Source: Scytolyngbya sp. HA4215-MV1
GTDB taxonomy: Bacteria; Cyanobacteriota; Cyanobacteriia; Leptolyngbyales; Leptolyngbyaceae
Reading direction: 5' to 3'
Assembly: GCA_019359045.1 (NCBI GenBank)
Contig: JAHHIA010000002.1
Location: forward strand, 614,401 to 678,400
DNA length: 64,000 bases
Every line of letters starts with the position of its first letter. The stretch's first letter is position 1. Of this stretch, positions 48,173 to 56,688 are shown piece after piece. The notes beneath the pieces are model-generated. The model saw nothing but the letters and a program-made list of their open reading frames with translations. It had not been told where the DNA came from and did no database searches. A program made the position numbers and the translations under genes.

Positions 48173-48245
48173 GATCCCCCCAAATCCCCCTTACAAAGGG
48201 GGACTTTGAGGCTGATCCCCCTTTGTAAGGGGAGCTAGGGGGGAT
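48173..48245. repeat. gatcccccc-family palindromic repeat
   Basis: A 73-bp inverted-repeat unit: outer GATCCCCCC and GGGGGGATC, inner CCCCCTTACAAAGGGGG and CCCCCTTTGTAAGGGG. The same family occurs at 22.7-23.1 kb. It lies between fabH and murD and could work as a terminator, but it is primarily an interspersed repeat. Confidence 0.85.
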
Positions 48246-48317
48246 CTCTGAGTGATCAACATCACACACAGCGAACACCTTTTCAAACACCCCCTTACAG
48301 TTGGTTGAGGATATCCT

Positions 48318-49682
48318 ATGGGCAACGCTTTTGTAATTGGTCTCGGCAAGTCGGGAGTGGCTGCGGCACGACTGTTAAACCGAGAAGGTTGGCAGGTCAC
48401 GGTGAGCGATCGCGGCACTTCTGCAACCTTGCAACAACAGCAGCAGGAGCTGGGAACAGAGGGGATTCTGGTCAAACTGGGTCATTCGTTTGCCCCCACC
48501 ACCTCTAGTGAGGCTGATTTGGTGGTCGTTAGCCCGGGTGTGCCCTGGGATATTCCAGGTTTGATCCAAGCACGTGCCTTGGGCATCCCTACGATCGGTG
48601 AAACAGAACTGGCATGGCAGCATTTGCAGACAATTCCTTGGGTGGGGATTACGGGTACCAATGGTAAAACGACGACGACAATGTTGATTGCTGCTATCTT
48701 CCAGGCAGCCGGTTTTTATGCTCCCGCATTTGGCAATATTGGCTATGCTGCCTGCGAAGTTTTGCTGGCAGCGCGTCAACCGGATTGGGCGATCGCGGAA
48801 CTCAGTAGCTACCAGATCGAGTCGTCGCCTTCGATCGCGCCACAGATTGCCGTTTGGACGACCTTTACACCCGACCACCTCAGCCGCCATAAAACGCTAG
48901 AGAACTACGCTAATCTCAAAGCCTATCTGCTCCGCCAAGCAAAATATCAGGTTTTCAATGGCGATGATCCTTATCTGCATCAGTTAGGGAAATCGGGCAA
49001 TGCTCCTATCCGTCCAGATGCTTGCTGGACTAGTGTTCAGGGTAAAGCCGCGCTATTGGGCGATCCTGATCTGGGGGTTTACATCGAAGATGGCTGGGTC
49101 AGAACCACCAAAGAACTGATTTTGCCTACCAATTTACTCAAAATGCCCGGTGCCCACAATCGACAAAATTTACTGATGGCGGTGGCAGTGGCACGCTTGG
49201 CAGGCATCGAAAAAAACGCGATTGCTGAGGCAATGGCTGCTTTTTCAGGGGTGCCTCATCGGTTGGAGCAGATTCTTACTTGGCAAGGCATCGACTTCAT
49301 TAATGACAGCAAAGCCACCAATTATGATGCAGCGGAAGTAGGCTTAGCCGCTGTCTCCAACCCAGCCATCCTGATTGCTGGTGGAGAAGCGAAAGTGGGG
49401 GATGATACCCGTTGGCTGCAAACGATTCACACCCAGACAGTAGCTGTTTTGCTAATTGGCAGTGCGGCGCCTGCATTCGCTCAGCGCTTGGATCAAATCG
49501 GGTATGCTGCCTATGAAATCGTTGAAACGATGGAACGGGCAGTGCAGCGATCGACGGAGCTTGCGCCCCGACTTGGGGCTAAGGTGGTGTTACTATCCCC
49601 TGCTTGTGCCAGCTTTGATCAGTATCCCAATTTTGAGCAACGGGGAGAGCATTTCCGTCAGCTCTGCTTGAGCCTACTTTAA
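48318..49682 (+). CDS. murD: UDP-N-acetylmuramoylalanine-D-glutamate ligase
   Basis: Adds D-glutamate to UDP-MurNAc-L-Ala in the cytosol, during peptidoglycan synthesis. 454 residues. The N-terminal Rossmann domain begins [19 protein letters not shown], the ATP-binding loop is [13 protein letters not shown], and the central and C-terminal parts show [34 protein letters not shown] and [12 protein letters not shown], all typical of MurD. Complete and normal in length. It is preceded by a palindromic repeat after fabH and has no other mur gene beside it, as is common in cyanobacteria. Confidence 0.97.
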   Translation: MGNAFVIGLGKSGVAAARLLNREGWQVTVSDRGTSATLQQQQQELGTEGILVKLGHSFAPTTSSEADLVVVSPGVPWDIPGLIQARALGIPTIGETELAWQHLQTIPWVGITGTNGKTTTTMLIAAIFQAAGFYAPAFGNIGYAACEVLLAARQPDWAIAELSSYQIESSPSIAPQIAVWTTFTPDHLSRHKTLENYANLKAYLLRQAKYQVFNGDDPYLHQLGKSGNAPIRPDACWTSVQGKAALLGDPDLGVYIEDGWVRTTKELILPTNLLKMPGAHNRQNLLMAVAVARLAGIEKNAIAEAMAAFSGVPHRLEQILTWQGIDFINDSKATNYDAAEVGLAAVSNPAILIAGGEAKVGDDTRWLQTIHTQTVAVLLIGSAAPAFAQRLDQIGYAAYEIVETMERAVQRSTELAPRLGAKVVLLSPACASFDQYPNFEQRGEHFRQLCLSLL

Positions 49683-49797
49683 GACGCTCGTTGTGCTCAG
49701 AATGAACGCCTTCTCTGTCAAGTCAGAGGGCTTTGCAATTCGCTGAAGGTTACTCCTTAGATTTTGGACAATTGACTTTAGACTGGATTGACATTCT

Positions 49798-50832
49798 CTA
49801 GAGCGCGTAAACCTGTCCGTCAATTAAGAGGCGAGTAATTCCCTTCGCTTGCAGATGGGAGGAGGTTTTTTGCAAAACTCGCCCATCTGGCACTTTAATT
49901 ACTCTTTGAGTGCGGTGATTAGAAAACCGTTTGGCAACTCGATGATTGTCGAACACCGGCAGCGTCTTTGCCTGAATCTCTTCAGTTGGAATTTGCCCCA
50001 AATCGGCAAACTCTCGCAGTGGACGGGCAACTAACTCAGCAGTGCGATCAACCACCAGATAGCAGGGACGCGGAATAGCAGCATCGGCAAGCGGCAAAAC
50101 CTTAACAAAAGTTTCTGCTCGAATGTGAAGTGATCTGAGATCAGGAGCCTCATCGTCCTCATCAGTCAGAGCGACATCATCGTCCAGATCATCATCCAGA
50201 TCATCCTCGTCGTCCTCATCCTCTAAATCGTCCTCATCCTCTAGATCCAAAAGGTCGGTTTCTTGATCCAGCAACGTTTCCTCTATCAACTCTTCGGCAA
50301 CGGCTGCGGTTTTGTAGGGTTTTTCTGCTTCTTCAGCTTTGAGGGGGATCGACAGTTGCGCCAAGGCAGCATCGAGTTCTAACTGGGCTTCAGCGATCGA
50401 CTCAAACGTCACCTCCGAACGCTTACGAGAGCGCTTGCGAGAAGTCTCTTCAGGGGCACTGGGAGGTGATATCGCAGGTTTGCTAATTTCTTCTTCCAGC
50501 GATCGCGATGGCGCTGATCTCAACTTAGGCGGTGCAATTTTAGGTTGGGTTGGGATTTCCACCAGCACTGGCGCTGCTTCCGCAGGTTTGCTCACTGGGG
50601 CTGCCGCCGCAGTCGATTCAGCCAGGGGAGCGTCAGAAGCCGTTCGTGCAACTCTTTTTTGCTGAATCAGTGATTCATACTCTTGCTCAGACAGTTGACT
50701 TTTGAGCAGTCGGCTGATGGTCGTATTGCTCACGCCATAGCGACCAGCCAAGGTCGAAGTTGTCTCGCCTGTTTGCCGATACAGGTGAAGAATATCTTGA
50801 ATGTCGGAATCAGTTAGCTTTCTGGGAGTCAT
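49798..50832 (-). CDS. HTH-domain protein with acidic linker, conserved in cyanobacteria
   Basis: A 344-residue protein. Residues 1-50 form a resolvase/transposase-like helix-turn-helix (DSDIQDILHLYRQTGETTSTLAGRYGVSNTTISRLLKS). A long Ala/Pro-rich linker (70-150) and a very acidic run (about 195-225, mainly Asp and Glu) follow. The C-terminal 110 residues are globular (KVLPLADAAIPRPCYLVVDRTAELVARPLREFADLG, then VFDNHRVAKRFSNHRTQRVIKVPDGRVL). This C-terminal domain argues against a transposase, though such proteins are often labelled so from the HTH. It is probably a DNA-binding protein of unknown role. It is convergent with murD. Confidence 0.7.
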   Translation of the reverse strand: MTPRKLTDSDIQDILHLYRQTGETTSTLAGRYGVSNTTISRLLKSQLSEQEYESLIQQKRVARTASDAPLAESTAAAAPVSKPAEAAPVLVEIPTQPKIAPPKLRSAPSRSLEEEISKPAISPPSAPEETSRKRSRKRSEVTFESIAEAQLELDAALAQLSIPLKAEEAEKPYKTAAVAEELIEETLLDQETDLLDLEDEDDLEDEDDEDDLDDDLDDDVALTDEDDEAPDLRSLHIRAETFVKVLPLADAAIPRPCYLVVDRTAELVARPLREFADLGQIPTEEIQAKTLPVFDNHRVAKRFSNHRTQRVIKVPDGRVLQKTSSHLQAKGITRLLIDGQVYAL

Positions 50833-50989
50833 GCCGGGGATTTAGCAAACAGGCGTATTCATTCTATAAGCTGTTGCCAGCTTAATTTCAGTTTTGCAAG
50901 AAAGAAACTCATGTTTTAATGCTCAATTCTTTCATCAAGCATCAAAACACTAACCTTATCTTGACTTAAATCTTGAGGATTGGGTGAAA

Positions 50990-52078
50990 TTACGATCGTC
51001 TACGACTTGTCCGTCGAGAACGACTGGATAAGTCATACTCCAGTGCTGCCCCAACCCCAAACAAAACCGCGCTAAATACCCAAAAAACTTCGGGTAACCC
51101 CCCACTTTGATAGTTCTGCAAATTACTGGTTGCGTACTTAAACCAGATATCCGCGATATAGAGAGAGAAGGCCGCCGCCGCAATCACCTTCCAGGATTGG
51201 GAGAATCTGCCTCCCCAAAATGCGAGGAGCAGCGTGGTGGCAATGACCAGCAAGCAAACATCCCCAACCACATACAGCCAATCCAGAATTGGTTTCAGGG
51301 GCCTCAGGGCGTCTTCCAAACTGCTTGCCCATGCAGGCACCGGTTTCTCAGGCTCTGCTGATGGTGCTCCTGGGGCTGGGCTAGCTTGCCCTTTCACAGG
51401 CGCAGTGGATGGATGAACACCTTTAGGCTTGGCTACCGAAGGTTTGGGGCTAGCTTTAACTGCTGGAGTCGTGGCTTTGGCTGAGGGCTTTACTGGCGCA
51501 GTAGGGGTCGCCTGAGCGATCGCTGGAGCCTCTAACCACAATTGGGAAGATGGCACCGGTTCCGCAGCGGGTTTGCTCAACGAAAGTGCCAAGGCAACCC
51601 CAACAATGGCAATGCCACCGACCGTCAACCATTGCCAAAGTAGCAAATTTAGCCGCCGTGAAATGACTGCCAGCGCCATTCCCCAGGTCAAGAAAATGTA
51701 GGTCAGAACAAAGAAAAAATCACCCGGTGAAACGTCTGGCTCAATGCCCAGCACCAGTTCCCAATAACTGAAGAGAGTACTACCGATGCCGTAGAATAAC
51801 ATGCCCAAGCCAATGCCTAGCCAGACACTGCGTCCACTCACAATTTGAGAACTGCGATAGTTTCGGAAGCACAATGCTGCTGCAGCAAAAAAAGCGACAA
51901 TCTCAAAAATCGAGGTTCCCCACGAGTACCAAACGGGTCGAGACTGTCCGGGTGGGGTTGCACTGAATAGTAGAAAGAACAGTAGTGCTAGTACTGCCCA
52001 GGCAATTTCAGCCAGAATGATCATCTGGACTGAAGGAAATGATTTAGAACCGGATGACTTATCCACGGAGCCGCTCAT
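50990..52078 (-). CDS. Conserved integral membrane protein of unknown function
   Basis: A 362-residue protein. About seven hydrophobic segments: one near 20-45 (ILAEIAWAVLALLFFLLFSA), several to residue 170, then a Pro/Ala/Lys-rich cytosolic or lumenal linker (about 175-255, with AKATTPAVKASPKPSVAKPKG) and four further segments to 345. The basic C-terminus is RSRRTSRRRS. No enzymatic motif is visible. It might be a sensor or structural component. The following gene on the minus strand is the HTH protein, 160 bp away, so an operon is possible but not shown. Confidence 0.6.
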   Translation of the reverse strand: MSGSVDKSSGSKSFPSVQMIILAEIAWAVLALLFFLLFSATPPGQSRPVWYSWGTSIFEIVAFFAAAALCFRNYRSSQIVSGRSVWLGIGLGMLFYGIGSTLFSYWELVLGIEPDVSPGDFFFVLTYIFLTWGMALAVISRRLNLLLWQWLTVGGIAIVGVALALSLSKPAAEPVPSSQLWLEAPAIAQATPTAPVKPSAKATTPAVKASPKPSVAKPKGVHPSTAPVKGQASPAPGAPSAEPEKPVPAWASSLEDALRPLKPILDWLYVVGDVCLLVIATTLLLAFWGGRFSQSWKVIAAAAFSLYIADIWFKYATSNLQNYQSGGLPEVFWVFSAVLFGVGAALEYDLSSRSRRTSRRRS

Positions 52079-52284
52079 AGAAATTTCAAAGAAAGGGCTG
52101 GCAAGAAAATAGGAAGCCAGTTAAGCAGTCACAAAACACAATTTTACGCATGGGGCGCAAATTGGGAAGAAAATCAGGCGTTTATCAAACATTTCTTCAA
52201 GCAATTTGCTGGTTTTATCCTTTTACAAAATTCTTGCCGAAAATAACGGAGAGCCTCTGAAATGTAATGAGTCTTCCCAGCGGC

Positions 52285-52947
52285 TCATTTCCAAAGTTTA
52301 CCCAGAGGAGATTGCTTAAGCCAATTTAAGAACTGGTTGCGATCGGCGGCGGGTAAATCTTGCAATAACTCACCAACCTGCTCAGCAAAACTGGTATTCC
52401 CAAAATATCGCTTACCGATGCGATGAAGTTCTTGCAGCAACGTATTGAGATGGTGTTCTTGCCAGTTGGGCACCTGCCCAGACTGTAAAGGATCGGCTGT
52501 CAGTAAATATTTCACTGCATCAGGGGTCTCTGCCTGGGGAAACCGCCATTGCTTCATCACCTCAGTGATATCTTTTTGGAAACCAGTGGCTTGTTTCGCA
52601 CCAAATAAGTCTTCAATATCGAGGTAGACGGCTTGCAGGATGAGCAAACAAGCCTGGGTCAATCCTGGCGGTGATTCCCCACTTGCTGCAGCATCTGTTT
52701 CAATCTGATCCAGCCGAATCTTCCCCCACACACTGTAGCGCTCTGGCTCTTCTAACAGAACGCAGGCTTTGCCCTGGTTGTCTGTCAAGTCGCGCCAAAA
52801 AGCTTTGGCATCCTCTTCCTGGCTGGCATTAAAGACACTAATCAGCCGGAATGTCTGTCCCTGATAGGTAAGAATCGGAATTTGTTGGTCCTTTTTAGGA
52901 TGCTGGACGTTTGAGATTTCAACATCCTGCCTTTTCAGAATAAACAT
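52285..52947 (-). CDS. Conserved cyanobacterial protein of unknown function
   Basis: A 220-residue soluble protein. The N-terminal half is a beta-rich module (TYQGQTFRLISVFNASQEEDAKAFW, then ACVLLEEPERYSVWGKIRLDQ). The second half is helical (LTQACLLILQAVYLDIEDLFGAKQA, HLNTLLQELHRIGKRYFG). Clean cyanobacterial codon use and a plausible ATG make it real. I believe it belongs to a family known only from cyanobacteria (perhaps that named after Npun_F0813), but this is from memory. It flanks the DnaA-box region, transcribed away from it. Confidence 0.65.
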   Translation of the reverse strand: MFILKRQDVEISNVQHPKKDQQIPILTYQGQTFRLISVFNASQEEDAKAFWRDLTDNQGKACVLLEEPERYSVWGKIRLDQIETDAAASGESPPGLTQACLLILQAVYLDIEDLFGAKQATGFQKDITEVMKQWRFPQAETPDAVKYLLTADPLQSGQVPNWQEHHLNTLLQELHRIGKRYFGNTSFAEQVGELLQDLPAADRNQFLNWLKQSPLGKLWK

Positions 52948-53432
52948 GACACTACCAATGAACTCCTATCAGGGCTGGGGGTGTCAGGCGGGTGAAGCAC
53001 TACAGAAATTGCTCATCGGGAAAAGCCCCAGTTTAGGAGCAAGTTGCTTTGCTCATGCCGTCGTGACTAACACACTACTTTAACTAAAGCCATTGTGTGG
53101 CTTCTTTTGTACATATTATTCCCTAGCATCGGGAAGCGATCGTCCTAAGTAAATCAGGACTGATATCAATTCTGGATTCAGAAAACCCAGGGCTACATCA
53201 GGAAGCTTGAACATTCTAAAGCTTAAAGTCTGTAATATAACAGCCTCAGATTATTATTCACACCCTTCTGCCAAATCCATCGACCTTGGGACCTTTACGA
53301 TTCACAACACAATTCGGTCATAAAGCCACCCCCCGCCTGCCTTCTATTAGGAGGCAGGTCAAAGACATAAACGGTCTACACCCATGCCTGAAGCCGATCC
53401 CAATGCCCGAAGACAGATTGAACAAACTGCCT

Positions 53433-53470
53433 TTGCTCAGTCCTATCCAGTGCTGGATAGGACTGAGCAA
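53433..53470. repeat. 38-nt near-perfect palindrome
   Basis: TTGCTCAGTCCTATCCAG (53433-53450) is followed after two bases by its exact reverse complement (53453-53470), then CTTTTG. It is followed by TCTGCTCT-C-AGAGCAGA (53497-53513) and AATCAG-T-CTGATT (53513-53525). A looser pair CCTGCCT/AGGCAGG lies at 53336-53358. These could be terminators, structural RNA or protein-binding sites. Confidence 0.85.
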
Positions 53471-53609
53471 CTTTTGCATCACCCATCATCAAAAAATCTG
53501 CTCTCAGAGCAGAATCAGTCTGATTTTGAACCCTCTCAAACAGATGTCAGCAGAGAATGAGCAGCCATCCCGCAGACAGCCGCAATTTGGCACTTCAGAA
53601 ACTCCTGAC

Positions 53610-54088
53610 TTTTCCACATTTTGCAATTCTTATTTTTCGCCCAAGTTTTCCCCACGTATTCCACAGAGTTTCCACAGGTGAGTGGGATCTTTTCCACAGG
53701 TTAAGGAAAGTTTTCCACAGGGTTGAACGAGAGAATAAGGCTTTGGGGGATTGCTGGGGATTTCTTGGCTAGCACGTCCAATTCACATGGGAAAGGAATT
53801 TTTGTTTAGAAATATTACAAAAAATAGGCTGAAACCCTTATTGTTTCGTTGAGGCGTTTTGGGTAAGCGTAGATTTGCAACATTTTGCAGCATTGACAAC
53901 CCCACCCCCTCATAGCGCAGAATGATGCGACCAACCTAAAAAGTGTCCGGCTTTTTCCACAAAGCCGCTGAAAAAACTTCGTCTGGCACGTTGCTCTCAA
54001 GCCAGGTTCATTCCTGTTCAAAGGGTGGAGTTCTGTGGGTCTATGCACAGAAATGTTTGTGCTGCCTTGTTTTCACAAGTTTTCCACA
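53610..54088. other. oriC: Cluster of TTTTCCACA DnaA boxes, candidate oriC
   Basis: Five exact copies of the cyanobacterial DnaA box TTTTCCACA occur in one orientation at 53610, 53690, 53711, 53953 and 54080. Three one-mismatch copies lie among them: TTTTCCCCA at 53646, TATTCCACA at 53657 and GTTTCCACA at 53668. Such density is far above chance. The AT-rich stretch at 53790-53830 would suit unwinding. Alternatives are a DnaA-titration site or a DnaA-controlled promoter for the DUF2811/hemJ genes. Confidence 0.55.
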
Positions 54089-54148
54089 CCTTTTTCTGTC
54101 ACCCAGCCACTTCTCCTGCATTCACCTACCAAACAAATCGAGGTTCTT

Positions 54149-54352
54149 ATGATGAACGCAACGGTTAGTATCCTGGCAGAAATTCCTGAAGGTCTTCATG
54201 ATTCGCTCAGAATGTATTTGGAAACCCATCCTGATTGGGATCACGATCGCGTCTTTGCGGCTGCGTTATCGCTCTTTTTGTTGCAGAATGGAGATTCCGA
54301 TCGCCGGGCAGCACGGGTTTATCTCGACACGTTGTTCAAGCACCCAGTCTAG
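54149..54352 (+). CDS. Small DUF2811-type cyanobacterial protein
   Basis: A 67-residue protein, MMNATVSILAEIPEGLHDSL, with helix LETHPDWDHDRVFAAALSLFLLQNG and end ARVYLDTLFKHPV. The pattern fits the small cyanobacterial DUF2811 family, with a ribbon-helix-like character, hence possible DNA binding. A GAGG lies eight bases upstream of two adjacent ATG codons (54149 and 54152). It starts just downstream of the last DnaA box, and hemJ follows after a heptamer-repeat spacer. Confidence 0.75.
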   Translation: MMNATVSILAEIPEGLHDSLRMYLETHPDWDHDRVFAAALSLFLLQNGDSDRRAARVYLDTLFKHPV

Positions 54353-54354
54353 CG

Positions 54355-54425
54355 ATCGTAGATTACAGATTGTGGATTTCGGATTGTAGATGACGGACTT
54401 CAAGTTGTAAATTGCAGTTTGTGTG
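54355..54425. repeat. Heptanucleotide tandem repeats (STRR)
   Basis: Units related to agattgt recur every seven bases: agattac, agattgt, ggatttc, ggattgt, agatgac, ggacttc, aagttgt, aaattgc, agtttgt. This is typical of cyanobacterial short tandemly repeated sequences; non-coding. Confidence 0.85.
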
Positions 54426-54486
54426 CTGAAATCTAGAATCTTCAATCTCGGCGTTTTGATCTGCAATTTCTTGGGGGCGATTGTCC

Positions 54487-55080
54487 ATGGCTTACTCCTG
54501 GTTTAAGGCATTCCATATTGTTGGGTTTGTTTGCTGGTTCGCTGGCATGTTTTACCTGCCTCGGTTGTTTGTGTATCATGCGGAAGCAAACGAACAGCCC
54601 GAACCTGCTCGCAGCATTCTGAAAAACCAGTATCAGATTATGGAAAAACGCCTCTACAGCATTATTATGACTCCGGCAATGCTGTTGACAATCGCCATGG
54701 CGATCGGGCTGGTCACCACAGAGCCAGATGTTTTGAAACAGCCTTGGCTGCATGTCAAGCTTGCCTGTGTCCTATTTCTACTGGGCTATCACCACTACTG
54801 CAAGCGGATTATGAAAAAACTGGCAGCAGATGAGTGTCAGATGACGGGGCAACATTTTCGCTGGTTTAATGAGCTGCCGACAATATTTTTTGTCATCGTT
54901 GTGATGCTGGCAGTGTTTAAGAATAGCCTGCCTGCCGATGGCACGACTTGGACGATTGTGGCAATGGTCGTTGCGATGGCTGTAACAATTCAGCTCTATG
55001 CCCGTAAGCGGCGTCTAGACAGAGAGCGTTTGGCTGCGGAGGCAATGAGTTCTGAAAGCCCGACTGGGGCAGGTGCTTAA
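54487..55080 (+). CDS. hemJ: Protoporphyrinogen IX oxidase HemJ
   Basis: Oxidises protoporphyrinogen IX to protoporphyrin IX, the last step shared by haem and chlorophyll synthesis, in the membrane. From the ATG at 54487 it has 197 residues. The start AYSWFKAFHIVGFVCWFAGMFYLPRLFVYHAEA carries the conserved haem-type His positions and the second helix is MEKRLYSIIMTPAMLLTIAMA. Four hydrophobic segments. KLACVLFLLGYHHYCKR and FRWFNELPTIFFVIVVMLAV are family-specific. Cyanobacteria with HemJ generally lack HemG. The C-terminal tail (RERLAAEAMSSESPTG) is unique. It ends at a strong terminator before tatC. Confidence 0.95.
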   Translation: MAYSWFKAFHIVGFVCWFAGMFYLPRLFVYHAEANEQPEPARSILKNQYQIMEKRLYSIIMTPAMLLTIAMAIGLVTTEPDVLKQPWLHVKLACVLFLLGYHHYCKRIMKKLAADECQMTGQHFRWFNELPTIFFVIVVMLAVFKNSLPADGTTWTIVAMVVAMAVTIQLYARKRRLDRERLAAEAMSSESPTGAGA

Positions 55081-55099
55081 AGATTCTGAATCAGTCGAA

Positions 55100-55134
55100 A
55101 CAAGGGCGCGCAGATTTAATCTGTGCGCCCTTGT
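55100..55134. terminator. 16-bp hairpin, terminator between hemJ and tatC
   Basis: ACAAGGGCGCGCAGAT (55100-55115) pairs with ATCTGTGCGCCCTTGT (55119-55134), one G-U pair, with a 3-nt loop, then TTTTGG on the plus strand. It serves the convergent hemJ and tatC genes. Confidence 0.88.
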
Positions 55135-55141
55135 TTTGGGC

Positions 55142-55963
55142 CTATTTGCCCAGAAGCTTCACTAATCCAATGCCGCCAAAATAAAGCCCAATAACAGCCC
55201 CTCCCAGTAAACTCTGTGTCAATGGATCAGTCGATGGCGTCAAAACAGCTCCCAATACGGCAGCGCCTAATAACACATAGCGCCAGCCTGATAGCATTTG
55301 CTGAGAAGAGACAATGCCCAGTAACCCTAGCAATGCCTGAATCACTGGAATCTGGAATGCCAGCCCAGTGCTGAACATCAGCAGTAAAACGAATTCAAAG
55401 TATTTATCGATCGACCACAACTGCTCTACGACATCTTCGCCATAGCTGATGAAGAAGTTGAGCGCAGCTGGGATCAAGGCAACGTAGGAGAAACAAAGAC
55501 CGGCAACGAACAAAATGCTAGAACCGAGAACGATCGGACCCAGCAAGCGTTTTTCTCGGCGAGTTAGCCCTGGCAAAACAAAAGCAATCACCTGGTACAG
55601 AATGAAGGGGCTGGATACCAACATGCCGCTGTAAGCCGCGACTTTGAGCGAAACGAAGAAGTATTCTCCTGGAGCCAGTTGCAGAAATTTGACGCCCTGA
55701 GCTGGGACTTCGAGCAACTGCACGATCGATTTCACCACTGCGAAGCAGGCAACGATGCCAATGCCCACTGCAATCAACGCATAAAAGATCCGCTGGCGTA
55801 ACTCCTCCAAATGGTCGAATAGTGACATTTCGACATCGTTGAGTTCATCTTCATCCGCGATCGCGTCACCGCTCAGAGCATTGGCAACCACGCTGGCGGG
55901 ACTGGCATCTGCCAATTCTAGATTTGGCTGGGCGGTAGTCTCTAATTCGGAGGGAGCAGTCAT
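55142..55963 (-). CDS. tatC: Sec-independent protein translocase subunit TatC
   Basis: The receptor of the twin-arginine export pathway, which recognises folded proteins with RR signal peptides and moves them across the thylakoid or plasma membrane with TatA. 273 residues from the ATG at 55963 (a GTG at 55972 is possible). After an acidic N-terminal extension of about 45 residues comes the conserved [17 protein letters not shown]. Six membrane segments follow, including [14 protein letters not shown]. Complete. tatA/B is not adjacent. Confidence 0.95.
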   Translation of the reverse strand: MTAPSELETTAQPNLELADASPASVVANALSGDAIADEDELNDVEMSLFDHLEELRQRIFYALIAVGIGIVACFAVVKSIVQLLEVPAQGVKFLQLAPGEYFFVSLKVAAYSGMLVSSPFILYQVIAFVLPGLTRREKRLLGPIVLGSSILFVAGLCFSYVALIPAALNFFISYGEDVVEQLWSIDKYFEFVLLLMFSTGLAFQIPVIQALLGLLGIVSSQQMLSGWRYVLLGAAVLGAVLTPSTDPLTQSLLGGAVIGLYFGGIGLVKLLGK

Positions 55964-55972
55964 GGGTTCCAC

Positions 55973-56369
55973 AGTCGAGCAACAGGATAGGCAAAACTGA
56001 AGTGATCACGGCAAACTGAGTCTGCATCATTCAGTCGCATCGCAATCCATACTAGCCTAGCGCTTTCTCGGCGTATAGCTCATCCGGGACGATCGGGGGA
56101 TGGGGAGATGGGAGATGCTGCTGAAAAGCAGGATGATTTGGAAAGAAATTTCAAATCATTCAGCATCATTTTCATCCTGTTGTTGAGCAACGCCAGATGG
56201 GGAGATAGGGAATTGAGGAGATGGGGAGAGCTCAAGTTTTCTCTGAGATGTAAATTTCAGGAAATGTAACGTAAGATTACGATCCTTTCAAAAAGATTGA
56301 GAAACTACCCAAACCCTCATCAGGGCTTTACCTTATAAACTCATAAGCAATGTTATATAGAGGCAGGTC
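55973..56369. other. Intergenic region with a repeat element and ggggaga-type repeats
   Basis: About 400 bp. It contains low-complexity agatgggga repeats (56096-56116 and 56195-56230) split by the second 78-bp inverted-repeat element. The last 130 bp are AT-rich and should contain the promoter of the small membrane gene and sdhA. No gene is visible. Confidence 0.6.
56117..56194. repeat. 78-bp inverted-repeat element, copy B
   Basis: It shares the 78-bp length, the end GCAACGCC and about 72 per cent identity (56 of 78 by hand) with copy A at 42786. Imperfect ends are GCTGCTGAA and TTGAGCAAC. Inner inverted repeats are ATGATTTG with CAAATCAT. It interrupts an agatgggga repeat and is flanked by AGATG on both sides (56113-56117 and 56195-56199), compatible with a 5-bp target duplication. 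Confidence 0.8.
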
Positions 56370-56684
56370 ATGAACGCACAGCGCTATCGGTTTGTCTGTA
56401 CGTTATCTTTTGGCGACATCTACGGTCAGATTATTGTTTGGTTAATCGTAATTTTTATCAGTTTGGCAGCGGCAATGGCTCTGATGGGAGCCAGTCGCCC
56501 AGTTTATGCTCTGGCAACCGTTGGCATCATTTTGGTACTGTCTTTGCCCTTCCTGCTTTTTGCGTTTGTCACCACTCTTTTGAATCATATTGAGTTTTCC
56601 GCAGTGGATTCTGCCACGGCAGCCCGCCCCACGGTGAGTGGTGCCGATCCAATGGGGCAACGTCCTGCCCAGGCTGCGGGTTAG
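56370..56684 (+). CDS. Small membrane protein upstream of sdhA
   Basis: A 104-residue protein with two hydrophobic helices (IIVWLIVIFISLAAAMALMG and YALATVGIILVLSLPFLLFAFVTTLL), separated by a short turn, and a soluble C-terminus (TAARPTVSGADP). The two-helix topology is usual for small cyanobacterial membrane proteins of unknown role. It ends five bases before the likely sdhA start, so both are probably in one mRNA. It does not resemble SdhC or SdhD, which bind haem. Confidence 0.7.
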   Translation: MNAQRYRFVCTLSFGDIYGQIIVWLIVIFISLAAAMALMGASRPVYALATVGIILVLSLPFLLFAFVTTLLNHIEFSAVDSATAARPTVSGADPMGQRPAQAAG

Positions 56685-56688
56685 CCGG

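Larger units (their letters stand above)
52948..54148. other. Large non-coding region with hairpins and DnaA boxes (candidate origin region)
   Basis: A 1.2-kb gap between divergent genes. The left part (53330-53525) holds four inverted repeats. The right part (53610-54088) holds a cluster of DnaA boxes. An AT-rich block near 53790-53830 (aatttttgtttagaaatat) could be an unwinding element. Short open frames here are not convincing. No dnaA or dnaN is adjacent. Confidence 0.55.

Noticed and set aside
49798-50832. Transposase
   Set aside because: Only the HTH looks transposase-like. There is no DDE or HUH catalytic domain and no terminal repeats; the C-terminus is a separate conserved domain.
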